Notes: a model not told the origin generated them from the letters alone. 64,000 bases of DNA from Xanthomonas sp. F10 (GCF_014206815.1 NZ_JACHNP010000001.1:1578456-1642455), one strand, 5' to 3'. Shown: positions 35,175 to 45,316, counted from the first letter of the stretch. Numbers and translations: made by a program.

Positions 35175-36943
35175 CCGAACTGCCTTTCGCGGAACTGCAT
35201 GCTGTGCAGGTGCGCATACACCCCGCCCAGCGCCAGCAGCTCGTGGTGGGTGCCGCGCTCGACGATGCGGCCATGGTCCATCACCAGCACCTGGTCGGCG
35301 TGTTCGATGGTCGACAGGCGGTGGGCGATGACCAGCGTGGTGCGGTCGGGCATCAGCCGGTGCAGGGCGTCCTGCACCAGCCGTTCGGATTCGTTGTCCA
35401 ACGCCGCGGTGGCCTCGTCGAGGATCAGGATCGGCGCGTCCTTGAGCATCGCGCGGGCGATCGCCAGGCGCTGGCGCTGACCGCCGGACAGGCGCCCGCC
35501 CTTGGCCCCGACCTGCGCCTGCACGCCCTCGGGCAGGTGCTCGACGAACTCCATCGCGTTGGCGTCGGCGATCGCCTGCTGCAGTTGCGCCGGGCCCGCC
35601 TCGCGCATCTCGCCATAGGCGACGTTCTCGGCGATGCTGCCGTCGAACAGCATCACCTGCTGGCCGACCAGGGCGATCTGCCGGCGCAGATCCTCCAGGC
35701 GGTACTCCTGCAGCGGATGGCCATCGAGCAGGATCAGCCCGGATTGCGGATCGTAGAAACGCGGGATCAGCTTGACCAGGCTGGACTTGCCGCTGCCGGA
35801 GCGGCCGACGATGGCGGTGACGGTGCCGGGTTCGGCGACGAAACTGACCTCGGCCAGCGCCGGCCGCGCCTGCCCCGGATAGGCGGCGGTGACCTCGCGG
35901 AACTCGATCCGGCCCTGCGCGCGCTCGATGCGGCGGCTGCCGCTGTCCTGTTCCTCCGGCGCGTCCAGCACCACGAACAGCCGCTGCGCCGAGGCGACGC
36001 CCCGCTGCAGCATGTTCTGCACGTTGGTGAGGTTCTTCAGCGCCGGGATGATCGCCATCATCGCGGTCATCAGCGAGACGAACTCGCCGGCGGTCAGGCG
36101 CCCGGCCAGGGCCTCGTGGCCGGCGATCAGCAGCAGTGCGGCCAGGCCGATCGCGCCCAGCAACTGCACCGCGGCCGAGGAGATGCCGCGGGTGGATTCG
36201 ACCTTCATCGCCAGATGCAGGTTGGTGTCGGCCAGGTGCTGGTAGCGCTCCATCTCGCTGGCGCGCGCGCCGTAGACCTTGACCTCCTGGTTGCCGGACA
36301 GCGCCTGCTCGGCGGCCTGCATCAGTTCGGCGTTGCTCTCCTGGATGCGGTGGCTGACCCGGCGGTAGCGCTTGGCCACGCGGTCCATCACCCAGGCCAG
36401 CGGCGGCGCCACCAGCAGGATGGTGACGGTCACGGTCCAGCTGTACCACAGCATCACCGCCAGCGCGCCGACGATCTGCAGGGTCTGCTGCACCATCACC
36501 TTCATCGCGTCGACCGCGGCCTGCGCCACCTGCTCGCTGTCCGAGCCCAGCCGCACCAGCATCGAGGCCACCGGCTCGGCGTCGAAGCGGCTGCCCGGCA
36601 GGCGCAGGTACTTGTCCAGCACGTTGACCCGGAAATCGCGGGAGATGCTCCGCGCCGCGCGCCCCATCGACATGTCGGTGACGTAGCCGGCGATGCCGCG
36701 CAGCACGAACAGGCCGACGATCTGCAACGGCAGCCACATCGCCACCTCGCGATTGCGCGCGATGAAGGTCTCGTCGGTGATGGGCTTCATCAGCGCCAGG
36801 AAGCCGGAGCCGGCCAGCGCCTCCAGCAGCGCGCCGACCGCGGCGATCAGCAGCAGTCCGCGATAGCCGCCGGCATAGGACAACAGGCGGCGATAGGTCC
36901 GCCAGGGGGAATCCTGGACGGGCACGTCGGTAGGTACATTCAC
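35171..36943 (-). CDS. msbA: Lipid A export ATP-binding/permease protein
   Basis: A homodimeric ABC half-transporter that flips core-lipid A across the inner membrane. It is 590 residues. The N-terminal half has six membrane helices ([23 protein letters not shown] onward). The nucleotide-binding domain has Walker [10 protein letters not shown], signature LSGGQRQR, Walker [13 protein letters not shown] and the switch His in [14 protein letters not shown]. The gene overlaps exbD by 4 nt and lpxK by 4 nt, so LPS export and the Ton-type motor are probably co-expressed. Confidence 0.96.
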   Translation of the reverse strand: MNVPTDVPVQDSPWRTYRRLLSYAGGYRGLLLIAAVGALLEALAGSGFLALMKPITDETFIARNREVAMWLPLQIVGLFVLRGIAGYVTDMSMGRAARSISRDFRVNVLDKYLRLPGSRFDAEPVASMLVRLGSDSEQVAQAAVDAMKVMVQQTLQIVGALAVMLWYSWTVTVTILLVAPPLAWVMDRVAKRYRRVSHRIQESNAELMQAAEQALSGNQEVKVYGARASEMERYQHLADTNLHLAMKVESTRGISSAAVQLLGAIGLAALLLIAGHEALAGRLTAGEFVSLMTAMMAIIPALKNLTNVQNMLQRGVASAQRLFVVLDAPEEQDSGSRRIERAQGRIEFREVTAAYPGQARPALAEVSFVAEPGTVTAIVGRSGSGKSSLVKLIPRFYDPQSGLILLDGHPLQEYRLEDLRRQIALVGQQVMLFDGSIAENVAYGEMREAGPAQLQQAIADANAMEFVEHLPEGVQAQVGAKGGRLSGGQRQRLAIARAMLKDAPILILDEATAALDNESERLVQDALHRLMPDRTTLVIAHRLSTIEHADQVLVMDHGRIVERGTHHELLALGGVYAHLHSMQFRERQFG

Positions 36944-37377
36944 TTGGAGCTTCCGTCCCTGTTGACTTCGGGAGCAGTGGCGATGGCGATGCGGCGGAAC
37001 CCGAGCTGGCCCAGCGCGTCCTGGGCGGTGACCACCGCCTGGTACGGCGTGCGCGCGTCGGCGCGCAGCAGTACCGGCTGCTCGCGGTCGTCGCCGGCGA
37101 CCTGGGCGATGCTGCGCTTGACCGACTCCACGTCGGTGCGCAGCACTTCCTGGTCGTTGATGAAGTAATGCCCGTCGGCGTTGATCAGCACGCTCAGCGC
37201 ACGCGCCGGCGGCGGCGCGTTGCGGTCGCTGGCATTGGGCAGCTGCAGTTGCAGCGTGGAACGGGCATCGAAGGTGGTGGTCACGACGAAGAAGATGATC
37301 AGCACCAGGATGACGTCGATCAAGGGCACCAGGTCGATATGCGGCTCGTCCTGGCCACGGTCGTCGCGGATCCGCAC
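36940..37377 (-). CDS. exbD: ExbD/TolR-family biopolymer transport protein
   Basis: 145 residues. The GTG at 37377 (5 bp after the exbB stop) is used because the product then begins [20 protein letters not shown], typical of ExbD. The frame to 37446 adds only an Arg-rich leader that lies inside exbB. One N-terminal membrane helix carries the proton-path Asp ([13 protein letters not shown]), and the rest is periplasmic ([32 protein letters not shown]). With ExbB it uses proton motive force to energise TonB or TolA. It overlaps msbA by 4 nt. Confidence 0.93.
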   Translation of the reverse strand: MRIRDDRGQDEPHIDLVPLIDVILVLIIFFVVTTTFDARSTLQLQLPNASDRNAPPPARALSVLINADGHYFINDQEVLRTDVESVKRSIAQVAGDDREQPVLLRADARTPYQAVVTAQDALGQLGFRRIAIATAPEVNRDGSSK

Positions 37378-37381
37378 CGGC

Positions 37382-38050
37382 TCAGCCCTTGGCCGCCGCG
37401 GCGTTCGGCGCGGCGCCACGCGCCGGCGCGACCGGCGCCGCGGCACGGCCGTGGCCGTCCAGCGCGTCGGTCAGTGCGGTGGCTTCCTGCTCCATCTCGA
37501 TCACGTAGCCGGCGATGCGGCCCTTGAAATGGCGATGGAAGATCAGCGCCGGTACCGCGATGATCATGCCGGTGGCGGTGCACACCAGCGCCTTGCCGAT
37601 GCCGCCGGCGAGCTGGTTCACATCGCCCAGGCCATGGTCGAGGATGCCGAGGAACATCTGGATCATGCCGACCACGGTGCCGAGCAGGCCCAGCAGCGGC
37701 CCGGCCGAGGCGATCGTGCCCAACGCATTCAGGTAACGCTCCATGCGATGCACGACGTGCCGGCCGGTGTCCTCGATGCGCTCGCGCACGATCTCGCGCG
37801 GGCGGTTGCGCACGTCCAGGCCGGCGGCCAGCAGCGCGCCCAGCGGCGAATTGCGCCGCAGCGATTCGATGTGGGTGGGATCGAGCTTGCCGCGCGTGGC
37901 CCAGTTGCGCACTTCCTGGCCCAGTCCCGGCGGCAAGACCTCGCTACGGCGCAGGCTCCAGAACCGCTCCAGGACGATCGCCAGCGCGACCACGCCCAAC
38001 AGCAGCAACGGCACCATCGGCCAGCCACCGGCCTTGACCAGTTCCCACAC
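37382..38050 (-). CDS. exbB: ExbB/TolQ-family proton channel protein
   Basis: 222 residues from a GTG at 38050 that has GGAGG 8 bp upstream and gives MWELVKAGGWPMVPLLLLGV. A GTG at 38086 is the alternative. Three membrane helices are present, with the conserved TIASAGPLLGLLGTVVGMIQMF and GDVNQLAGGIGKALVCTATG segments of the MotA/TolQ/ExbB family. The C-terminal tail is Ala/Pro-rich (GHGRAAAPVAPARGAAP). The first about 107 nt are read in a second frame as the end of comEC, an unusually long overlap. Confidence 0.93.
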   Translation of the reverse strand: MWELVKAGGWPMVPLLLLGVVALAIVLERFWSLRRSEVLPPGLGQEVRNWATRGKLDPTHIESLRRNSPLGALLAAGLDVRNRPREIVRERIEDTGRHVVHRMERYLNALGTIASAGPLLGLLGTVVGMIQMFLGILDHGLGDVNQLAGGIGKALVCTATGMIIAVPALIFHRHFKGRIAGYVIEMEQEATALTDALDGHGRAAAPVAPARGAAPNAAAAKG

Positions 38051-40508
38051 GTCGCAATCCTCCGGCACGCTCGGCCGTTCGTTCACTGGCCGATAGGATA
38101 GCAGCCGCCCGCGCCCGCTCCGCCGCATCCCACAGCCGCGCCCGCCAGGGCCGTCGCTCGCGCAGTTGCAGGCCGGCGCGCCCCAGCCACACGCGCAGCG
38201 CCCCGCCCTGCGGGGTACCGACGACTTCGGCCCCCGCCGCCTGCCAACGCGCCACCACGCCCGGATGCGGATGGCCGAAGCGATTGCCGTAGGCCGCCGA
38301 GACCAGCACCAGCCGCGCGCCGGTGGCGGCGACGAAGGCCGGCTGCGAGGAATGCGCGCTGCCATGATGCGGCGCCACCACCACGTCGGCGCGCAGCGCC
38401 TGCGGCGCCTCGCGCAGCAGCTTGCGCTCGACCACGTCGCCGATGTCGCCGGCCAGCAACAGCGCACCGTGCGCGGTCTCCACGCGCAGGACGCAACTGG
38501 ACTCGTTGCGCAGATAGGGAAAGTGCGGCGTCGGATGCAGGAACCGGAAACGCACTCCATCCCACTCCCAGGCCTCGCCGGCCACGCAGGCCCGGCCCAC
38601 CGGCAACGGCGCGCCGGCCGGCGCCTGGACCAGGCCGATCGGCAACGCCGCGCGCACCGCGGCCAGGCCGCCGGCGTGGTCGTTGTCGCCATGACTGATC
38701 ACCGCGCGATCCAGCCGCGCCACGCCGAGCGCGTGCAGCGCCGGCACCACCACGCGCTCGCCGGCGTCATAGCCGTCCTCGACCGCCGGCCCAGTGTCGT
38801 ACAGCACCTGGTGATGCGCGGTGCGCACCAGCAAGGACAGCCCCTGCCCCACGTCGAACATCACCAGATCGACCTCGCCCTGTCGCGGCCGCTCCAGCGG
38901 CGGCCACAGCAACGGCAGCCACAACAGCGCCGCCAGCGGCTTGCCCGGCACGGCGCGCGGCAGCAGCAGCCAGAACGCGCCCAGCAGGGCCAGCGGCAGC
39001 GCCCAGCCGCGCGCCTCCGGCAGCCAGTGCAACGCGAAGCGGCTTTCGCCCAGGGCGACGAACCACGGCCAGATCAGGTCGAAACAGGCGGCGGCCAGCC
39101 GCCACAGCCAGATGCCCGCGCCGGCATGCAGTGCCTCCAGCGCGGTGCCGAGCAGGGCCAGCGGCACCACCACCAGGCTCCACCACGGGATCGCCAGCAG
39201 ATTGGCCAGCGGCCCGACCAGCGACGCCTGCCCGAACAGCATCGTGCTCACCGGCAGCAGGCCGACCGTGGCCACGCCCTGCGCGGTCAGGAAGCTGCGC
39301 AGCGTCTCGCGCCAGCCGCGACCGGCCTCGGGCATGCACCAGGCCAGCCAGGCGACACCGAGGAAGCTCAGCCAGAAGCCGGCCGAGAGCACCGCCAGCG
39401 GGTCGCAGAGCAGCATGGCGATCGCCGCCAGCGCCAACGCGTCGACCACCCGCACCGGCCGCCGCCACAGCCGCGCCGCGACCACCACCGCGATCATCAG
39501 GGCGGTGCGCACGGTCGGCAGGGCCATGCCCGACACCAGGGTGTAGCCGCCGGCGCCAAGCAGCGCCAGCGCGGCCGCGGCCTGGCGGCGCGGCCAATGG
39601 CGGCCCAGTTGCGGCCACAGCCGCCACAGGCCGCCGCCGAGCAAGGCGAAGGCGCCGGCCACCAGCCCGACGTGAAATCCGGAAATGGCGATGAGATGGG
39701 TCAGGCCGGCGGCACGCAGGATGCGCCAGTCGCGATCGTCCAGTCGCCGCGTATCGCCCAGCGCCAGTGCCTGCACGAAGCGCGCCGAGGCCTGCGGCAC
39801 GGCCACGGCGATGCGCGCAGACATGTCCGCACGCCAGGCGTCAATGCCCTGCCCCGGCGCCAGTGGCGCTGCCGCATGCGGCGCCACCACGTAGCCGCTG
39901 GCGCTGATCCGCTGCGCCAGCGCATAGGCTTCGGCGTCGAAGCCGCCGGGATTGCTCAAGCCGCGCGGCGCGCGCAGGCGCACCTGCAGCTGCCAGCGCG
40001 CGCCGGCGCGCAGGGCGCTGCGCGGTCCGGCCTGATGCGTGCCGAAGTCGTCGTACCACGCCAGTTGCAGCAAACGCCCGCGCAACGGCACCGGCTGCGC
40101 CGCATCGGTATCCACGCGGAACAGGAAGCGGGTGCGCCGGGTCTCCGCCTGCGGCAGTTCCACCACCTGGCCACGGACGGTGACCACGCGCTTTTCCCAG
40201 TCAGCCGGCAACTGCCGCGCCAGCACCACGCCGGCGACCAGCGCCAGCCAGCCGGCGCCGATCGCGAACGCCCCCAGCCAGCGCCAGCGCGGCGCCGCCA
40301 CGTACAGCGCCGCGCCGGCGAGCAGGATCGCCAGGGCCAGCGGCCAGGGCGGCAGGCGCGGCAACCACAGCGCGGCCAGCACGCCGGCGGCGAGGCTGGC
40401 GGCGACCGCAGCACCCAACGGCGCCAAGGCCGGCCAGATCGAGGCGCCAGCGCCAGTGTCAACGTCACCGGCGTCTCGGCGCGGCACGGCCTCTGCAGAT
40501 CGGTGCAT
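37944..40508 (-). CDS. comEC: ComEC/Rec2-family DNA internalisation protein
   Basis: 854 residues, inner-membrane channel for taking single-stranded DNA into the cytoplasm. There are about ten hydrophobic helices. The competence signature is LGDTRRLDDRDWRILRAAGL followed by THLIAISGFHVGLVAG. The C-terminal metallo-beta-lactamase-like domain starts at VDLVMFDVGQGLSLLV and carries ISHGDNDHAGGL and VVVAPHHGSAHSSQ. The last about 35 codons (after RARLWDAAERARAAA) overlap exbB in another frame and are Arg/Gly-rich, so the true family end may be earlier and the tail an extension. Confidence 0.93.
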   Translation of the reverse strand: MHRSAEAVPRRDAGDVDTGAGASIWPALAPLGAAVAASLAAGVLAALWLPRLPPWPLALAILLAGAALYVAAPRWRWLGAFAIGAGWLALVAGVVLARQLPADWEKRVVTVRGQVVELPQAETRRTRFLFRVDTDAAQPVPLRGRLLQLAWYDDFGTHQAGPRSALRAGARWQLQVRLRAPRGLSNPGGFDAEAYALAQRISASGYVVAPHAAAPLAPGQGIDAWRADMSARIAVAVPQASARFVQALALGDTRRLDDRDWRILRAAGLTHLIAISGFHVGLVAGAFALLGGGLWRLWPQLGRHWPRRQAAAALALLGAGGYTLVSGMALPTVRTALMIAVVVAARLWRRPVRVVDALALAAIAMLLCDPLAVLSAGFWLSFLGVAWLAWCMPEAGRGWRETLRSFLTAQGVATVGLLPVSTMLFGQASLVGPLANLLAIPWWSLVVVPLALLGTALEALHAGAGIWLWRLAAACFDLIWPWFVALGESRFALHWLPEARGWALPLALLGAFWLLLPRAVPGKPLAALLWLPLLWPPLERPRQGEVDLVMFDVGQGLSLLVRTAHHQVLYDTGPAVEDGYDAGERVVVPALHALGVARLDRAVISHGDNDHAGGLAAVRAALPIGLVQAPAGAPLPVGRACVAGEAWEWDGVRFRFLHPTPHFPYLRNESSCVLRVETAHGALLLAGDIGDVVERKLLREAPQALRADVVVAPHHGSAHSSQPAFVAATGARLVLVSAAYGNRFGHPHPGVVARWQAAGAEVVGTPQGGALRVWLGRAGLQLRERRPWRARLWDAAERARAAAILSASERTAERAGGLRRVGTGQGRWLADGAVAAVGRGRAGDRPGAVLEPAP

Positions 40509-40764
40509 CTACTTGCCCTCCTTGGCATCGGCGAATTGCAACAGCAACACACGTCCGCGCCGACATACGCATCGCACTGCCATCGCGTTCGCCACGTCAG
40601 CGTCGCATCGCGGCTCGACGCGGGCCATCGGTCTACGCCGGGCGACTGCGTCAGAATTTGCCTAAGGCCCGGGCGCGCGCCGCGTCACAGTCCCGGCGAA
40701 GTTCGCCGCAGCTTCATCGGCGGGCGCCTATGGTGCGGTGCCCAACGTCGTAAGGAGCGCGCGC

Positions 40765-41829
40765 ATGCGCAAGGGCATCGCACTGATCGTCGGAGTCACC
40801 GGCATCTCCGGCTACAACCTCGCCAACGTGCTGGTCGCCGACGGCTGGACGGTCTACGGGCTGGCACGCCGCCCGGTGCCGCAGGAAGGCGTGATCCCGG
40901 TGGCGGCCGATCTGCTCGACCGCGAGGCCACCGTGGCCGCACTGCGCGGGCTGCCGATCACCCACGTGTTCTTCTGCACCTGGACCCGACGCGACACCGA
41001 GAAGGAGAACGTCGCCGCCAACGGCGCGATGTTGCGGCATCTGTGCGAAGGCCTGGACGGTGCAGCGCTGCAGCACATGGCGCTGGTCACCGGCACCAAG
41101 CATTACCTCGGCTCGTTCGAGCACTACGGCAGCGGCAAGGCGGAGACGCCGTTCCGCGAGAGCGAGCCGCGGCAACCGGGCGAGAATTTCTACTACACGC
41201 TGGAAGACCTGCTGTTCGACGCCGCCGCGCGCCACGGCTTCGGCTGGAGCGTGCATCGCTCGCACACCATGATCGGCCAGGCCAACGGCAGCAACGCGAT
41301 GAACATGGGCGTGACCCTGGCGGTGTATGCGACGCTGTGCAAGCACACCGGGCAGCCGTTCGTGTTCCCCGGTTCGCGCGCGCAGTGGGACAGCCTCACC
41401 GACCTCACCGACGCCGGCCTGCTCGGCCGCCAGCTGGCCTGGGCCGCGACCAATCCGGCCGCGCGCAACCAGGCCTTCAACACGGTCAACGGCGACGTGT
41501 TCCGCTGGCGCTGGATGTGGGGCGAGATCGCCGCGTTCTTCGGCCTGCCGCCGGCGCCCTATCCGGAGGCGCCGATGCCGCTGCAAGCGCGTCTGCAGGA
41601 CACCGCGCCGGCCCTGTGGCGCGAGATCGCCGAGCGCAATGGGCTGGTACAGGCGGACGTGAACCAGCTCGCGTCATGGTGGCACACCGATGCCGACCTC
41701 GGCCGCGAGATCGAATGCGTCAACGACATGACCAAGAGCCGCGACCTGGGCTTCCTCGGCTACTACGACAGCCGCGCCTCGTTCCTGGAACTGTTCACGC
41801 GGCTGCGCGCGCAGCGGGTGATTCCCTGA
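40765..41829 (+). CDS. PRISE-type short-chain dehydrogenase/reductase
   Basis: 354 residues from the ATG at 40765, which follows AAGGAG by 7 bp; the ATG-less extension to 40738 is not needed. The cofactor motif is IVGVTGISGYNLANVL. The family-typical GLARRPVPQEGV, FFCTWTRRDTEKENVAANGAM and ALVTGTKHYLGSFE, and the catalytic NFYYTLED, place it with the PRISE reductases. These are progesterone-5-beta-reductase/iridoid-synthase-like and reduce enones with NADPH. The natural substrate in bacteria is unknown. The gene stands alone, divergent from comEC across 256 bp in which I see no clear operator. Confidence 0.85.
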   Translation: MRKGIALIVGVTGISGYNLANVLVADGWTVYGLARRPVPQEGVIPVAADLLDREATVAALRGLPITHVFFCTWTRRDTEKENVAANGAMLRHLCEGLDGAALQHMALVTGTKHYLGSFEHYGSGKAETPFRESEPRQPGENFYYTLEDLLFDAAARHGFGWSVHRSHTMIGQANGSNAMNMGVTLAVYATLCKHTGQPFVFPGSRAQWDSLTDLTDAGLLGRQLAWAATNPAARNQAFNTVNGDVFRWRWMWGEIAAFFGLPPAPYPEAPMPLQARLQDTAPALWREIAERNGLVQADVNQLASWWHTDADLGREIECVNDMTKSRDLGFLGYYDSRASFLELFTRLRAQRVIP

Positions 41830-42035
41830 GGCGCGCGGCTGGCTGAGGAGTCACCTCGGCAGCGGGAACGCGGCAATCCGAAGGGTTGCCGCCCTACGGC
41901 GCATGCGATGCGCTGCAGGACGGCCGCCGCTACAGGGACATCCGCGGCATTGCTGCGGCGACGTGTTTGCAGGGCTGCTGTGCGAGGGTTTCGGTGCCGA
42001 CAGCAACGAGGGCCGGCGACGTGCCGACTCCGTTC

Positions 42036-42094
42036 GTCGCGGCTGAAGCCGCTCCTACGTGGGATGCACGTGTAGGAGCGGCTTCAGCCGCGAC
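42036..42094. repeat. Inverted pair of REP elements
   Basis: Two 23-bp arms (42036-42058 and 42072-42094) are exact inverted copies around a 13-bp spacer; the right arm starts GTAGGAGCGGCTTCAGCC. They can form a long stable hairpin. Confidence 0.9.
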
Positions 42095-42291
42095 AGGCTC
42101 TACCGATGACGCACCGTCGCGACCGCAGCCGCTCCTATGAGGCAATGGTGTGTCTCGCCACATGGGGCGAAAGAAAGCGGTTAGATGTGCCTCGGAGTCA
42201 CGCCCAGAAACGTACCGCAACGGCCAGGTTCGCGGCAGGGAGAGGTGGTTGCGGATCGCGCACTGAAGCGTCGCGTTCTCCGACTTGGCTC

Positions 42292-42314
42292 GTCGCGGCT
42301 GAAGCCGCTCCTAC
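42292..42314. repeat. Single REP element
   Basis: A 23-bp exact copy, in the same orientation as 42036-42058 (core CGGCTGAAGCCGCTCCTAC). It is internally palindromic around CTGAAG/CTTCAG. Confidence 0.9.
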
Positions 42315-42651
42315 GGGGCGCTTGCGACCGAGGTGCTTCCGCCTGTCCGAGGCTCTTCGGCGTCGGCAGATGCAGTGAAGCCACTGCGGCTCGCTGCCTC
42401 GTTCGTCGCCCTGGCGTCGCTCCACCGCGCGGCGAAGCGGCGATGTGCACTGTGGGAGCGACCTCAGTCCCGACGCGCACTGCATCGGGTCGCAGGACAC
42501 CGCTCTTGTCGTGACCGAGGGCGCCGTACAGCAAGCCAGGCTGTCACGCCCGGCCCCGCATGCAACAGGCTTCAGCGGCTCGCGACCTCAGGCCGCGAAC
42601 CTGCCCGAGAACGTGCAAGGCGGCGGCACATGCGGCCGCCACCGCGCTCGC

Positions 42652-43359
42652 TCAAACGTCCGCAGGCGCCAGTTCGCGCAGCTTGCCCTGGTGCAGTTCC
42701 AGCACGCGGTCCAGCTTGCGCGCCAGGCTGCGGTCGTGGGTGACCAGGACCAGGCTGGTGCCCTGCGCGCGGTTGAGTTCGAGCATCAGCGCGAACACGT
42801 TGGCCGCGGTCTTGTCGTCGAGGTTGCCGGTCGGCTCGTCGCCGAGCACGCAGGCGGGGCGATTGACCAGGGCACGCGCCACCGCGGCACGCTGGCGTTC
42901 GCCGCCGGACAGTTCGCCCGGCTTGTGCTCCAGGCGATGGCCCAGCCCCACCGATTCCAGCAGCGCGCGTGCGCGCGCGTCGGCATCGGGCATCGCCGCG
43001 CCGCCCAGCAGCACCGGCATCATCACGTTTTCCAGCGCGGTGAACTCGGGCAGCAGGTGATGGAACTGGTACACGAAGCCCAGCGAGCGGTTGCGCAACT
43101 GTCCGCGCGCCGCGTCGGTCAGCGCCGACATGCGCTGCCCCGCCACGTAGACCTCGCCGGAGGTCGGCACGTCGAGGCCGCCGAGCAGGTGCAGCAAGGT
43201 GCTCTTGCCGGCACCGGACGCGCCGACGATGGCCACGGTCTCGCCGGCGGCCACGCTCAGCTCCAGCCCATCGAACACCGGCGTGCGCATCTTGCCTTCG
43301 GCGTAGGTCTTGGCCAGGCCTTCGGCGCGGATCGCCGCGTCCGCTTGTGGCTTCTGCAT
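42652..43359 (-). CDS. lolD: Lipoprotein-releasing ABC ATPase
   Basis: Powers LolCE-type extraction of lipoproteins from the inner membrane to LolA. It is 235 residues from the ATG at 43359. The extended frame to 43404 would translate the intergenic repeat into [15 protein letters not shown] and is rejected. It has Walker [10 protein letters not shown], a LolD-typical Q-loop [21 protein letters not shown], signature LSGGERQR, Walker [13 protein letters not shown] and a switch His in LVTHD. It is the partner of lolC immediately upstream; they are separated by 37 bp made entirely of repeat. Confidence 0.95.
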   Translation of the reverse strand: MQKPQADAAIRAEGLAKTYAEGKMRTPVFDGLELSVAAGETVAIVGASGAGKSTLLHLLGGLDVPTSGEVYVAGQRMSALTDAARGQLRNRSLGFVYQFHHLLPEFTALENVMMPVLLGGAAMPDADARARALLESVGLGHRLEHKPGELSGGERQRAAVARALVNRPACVLGDEPTGNLDDKTAANVFALMLELNRAQGTSLVLVTHDRSLARKLDRVLELHQGKLRELAPADV

Positions 43360-43396
43360 TCCCGACTCCCGATTCCCCATTCCCGATTCCCGGCCC
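43360..43396. repeat. GGGAATC-type repeat between lolC and lolD
   Basis: The whole 37-bp spacer is near-copies of GGGAATC/GGGAGTC (minus-strand reading), the same repeat type as at 4164, 46236 and 50111. Confidence 0.7.
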
Positions 43397-44641
43397 TCAT
43401 TCATAGCGCAGCGCCTCCGCCGGCTGCGTGCGCGCCGCGCGCCAGGCCGGGTACAGCGTGGCCAGGAAGCTCATCAGCAGCGCCACGATGGTGATCACCA
43501 TGACGTCGTGCGGCTGCATGTCGGTGGGCAGGCCGGTGATGTAGTAGACGTCCTCGGGCAGCAGCTTGATGTTGAACACCGCCTCGATGGCGGCCAAGAT
43601 CCGCTCCAGGTTGAGCGTCAGCACGATGCCGCCGATCACGCCGGCGACGGTGCCGATCACGCCGATCAGCGTGCCCTGCACCATGAACACCTGCATCACC
43701 CCGCCCGGGCTCAGCCCAAGGGTGCGCAGGATGGCGATGTCGGCCTGCTTGTCGGTCACCAGCATCACCTGCGAGGACACCAGGTTGAACGCGCCCATCG
43801 CGATGATCAGGGACAGCAGGATGCCCATCACCGTCTTTTCCATCTTCAGCGACTGGTACAGGTTGGCGTTCTCGCGGGTCCAGTCGCTGACCATGTACGG
43901 GCCGTGCAGGTTCAGCGCCAGGTCGCGCGCCACGTTCCAGGCCTGGTCCATGTCGTATAGCTTCAGGCGCACGCCGGTGACGCCGTCGCCCATGCGCAGC
44001 ACCCGCTGCAGGTCCGGCATGCTGGTCACCGCCAGGCCGCGGTCGATCTCGTTGTAGCCGGCCTCGAAGATGCCGCTGACGGTGAAGCGCTTGTAGCGCG
44101 GCACCATGCCCATCGGGCTGGCCTGCGGCTCGCCGAGCATCACCACGACCTTGTCGCCGACGCCCACGCCCAGCCACAGCGCCAGTTCCTGGCCGAGCAG
44201 GATGTTGTACGAACCCGGGGTCAGGCTGTCGACCGAGCCCTGCTTCATCTTCTGCGCCAGCACCGAGACCTTGGCCTCTTCCTTGGGCAGGATGCCGCGG
44301 ACGATCGCCGGCTGGTTGCGCTGGCCGGTCAGCAGCGCCTCTTCCTCGACGTAGGGCGCGGCGCCGGCGACGCGCTTGTCGCGCATGGCCACGTCCACCG
44401 CGTGCTGCCAGTCCTCCATCGGCGCGCCCTGCGCGCTGACCGTGGCGTGCGCCGCCATCTGCAGCAGGCGGTCGCGGATCTCCTTCTGGAAGCCGCTCAT
44501 CACCGCCAGGGTGGTGATCAGCACGGTCACGCCCAGGGCGATGCCGAGGATCGAGGCCATGGAGATGAAGGAGATGAAATTATTGCGGCGCTTGGCGCGC
44601 AGATAGCGCAGGCCGATGGCCACGGGTAAGGGTTTGAACAT
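43397..44641 (-). CDS. lolC: Lipoprotein-releasing ABC permease
   Basis: 414 residues. The N-terminal helix ([23 protein letters not shown]) is followed by a large periplasmic domain. Three C-terminal helices contain [44 protein letters not shown] and [29 protein letters not shown], the typical ending of LolC/LolE and MacB-like permeases. Only one permease gene is present beside lolD, as in species with a LolF-like homodimer; lolC versus lolE cannot be told apart by eye. Confidence 0.92.
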   Translation of the reverse strand: MFKPLPVAIGLRYLRAKRRNNFISFISMASILGIALGVTVLITTLAVMSGFQKEIRDRLLQMAAHATVSAQGAPMEDWQHAVDVAMRDKRVAGAAPYVEEEALLTGQRNQPAIVRGILPKEEAKVSVLAQKMKQGSVDSLTPGSYNILLGQELALWLGVGVGDKVVVMLGEPQASPMGMVPRYKRFTVSGIFEAGYNEIDRGLAVTSMPDLQRVLRMGDGVTGVRLKLYDMDQAWNVARDLALNLHGPYMVSDWTRENANLYQSLKMEKTVMGILLSLIIAMGAFNLVSSQVMLVTDKQADIAILRTLGLSPGGVMQVFMVQGTLIGVIGTVAGVIGGIVLTLNLERILAAIEAVFNIKLLPEDVYYITGLPTDMQPHDVMVITIVALLMSFLATLYPAWRAARTQPAEALRYE

Positions 44642-44664
44642 GCGCAGCCACCATCCAGGGAGCG

Positions 44665-45117
44665 CTATGGTGCCATTTGCGGCGGCGCAGACGAAGCGGC
44701 ATGGGCGGCAGCGGCCAGACGCAGTTCACGTCGTGCCGCCGGTGGCAGCGTGTCCGGCCACCACGCCAGGCGCTGGGTGCGCCCCTGCGCATCGCGCCAG
44801 CGCACGAACGCCAGCGGCCCGCGCCAGGCAACCTGCAGGTCGTTCACCGCCGCGCCGTCGACGCTGGGCGCACCGGCGCCGGCAGGAAGCACCAACGTGC
44901 GCGGCGCCCGCCCGGCCTCGCGGCGCAGCAGCCACGCCGCGTACAGCAGCGCCAGCAAGGCGGCCGGCCAGGCCAGGTGTGGCGGCAGGTCGGAACCGAG
45001 CAGCGACAGCGGCGCCAGCGCGCCGAGCAGGGTCAGCGCGGCCAGCAGCCAGCGCGAGGGGCGCCAGTCAAGCCGGCATGGCGCGGATGGAGGCGATGAG
45101 ATCGGCGGCGCGTGCAT
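44665..45117 (-). CDS. YgfX/CptA-like small membrane protein
   Basis: 150 residues with two membrane helices ([20 protein letters not shown] and [20 protein letters not shown]) and a soluble C-terminal domain with [23 protein letters not shown]. Location next to sdhE and the size fit the YgfX (CptA) partner of SdhE known in gammaproteobacteria, described there both as a toxin-like protein and as a prodigiosin-related factor. It overlaps sdhE by 50 nt in another frame. Sequence identity to YgfX is low by eye, so position is the main evidence. Confidence 0.65.
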   Translation of the reverse strand: MHAPPISSPPSAPCRLDWRPSRWLLAALTLLGALAPLSLLGSDLPPHLAWPAALLALLYAAWLLRREAGRAPRTLVLPAGAGAPSVDGAAVNDLQVAWRGPLAFVRWRDAQGRTQRLAWWPDTLPPAARRELRLAAAAHAASSAPPQMAP

Positions 45118-45316
45118 CGGGACAGGCCTCGTAGCCCATGAACCAGCGCCACAACTTATCGTCCTCGCAATCGAGCAGGTATAGGAAAACCCCGCGCTCG
45201 TCTTCGGAAGCCTGCGCCCAGCGCCGGTCCAGGTAGCGGCCGAACAGCTGGTCCAGTTCGCGCATGCCGCGCCGGCAGCGCCAGCGCAGCTTCTTCAGTT
45301 CGGTGGTCTCGTCCAT
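45068..45316 (-). CDS. sdhE: FAD assembly factor SdhE
   Basis: 82 residues from the ATG at 45316; the frame to 45376 adds a basic leader lacking signal or family features. The conserved [11 protein letters not shown] (RGxxE motif) and [24 protein letters not shown] are diagnostic for SdhE/Sdh5, which promotes covalent FAD attachment to SdhA. It lies downstream of sdhB in the sdh block, matching its job. Confidence 0.93.
   Translation of the reverse strand: MDETTELKKLRWRCRRGMRELDQLFGRYLDRRWAQASEDERGVFLYLLDCEDDKLWRWFMGYEACPDARAADLIASIRAMPA

Larger units (their letters stand above)
41830..42651. other. REP-rich gene-free region
   Basis: 822 bp between two genes that converge. There is no ORF with family features. 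It contains three good copies of the REP family (42036-42058, 42072-42094, 42292-42314), a decayed copy near 42112-42135 (GACCGCAGCCGCTCCTA) and a further relic near 42450-42472 (GGAGCGACCTCAGTCCCGAC). It looks like a site that accumulates and degrades REPs. Confidence 0.7.

Noticed and set aside
38166-41846. 1226-codon + strand ORF opposite comEC and over the PRISE gene
   Set aside because: Antisense or wrong-frame shadow of two recognised genes; low-complexity Gln/Arg-rich sequence.
42036-42314. Possible CRISPR array from repeated 23-bp units
   Set aside because: Units are mixed in orientation, irregularly spaced and internally palindromic, as REPs are; there are no unique spacers of constant length and no cas genes.
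43360-43404. N-terminal extension of LolD
   Set aside because: The extra residues are translated from the intergenic GGGAATC repeat; the ATG at 43359 gives the family-typical start.
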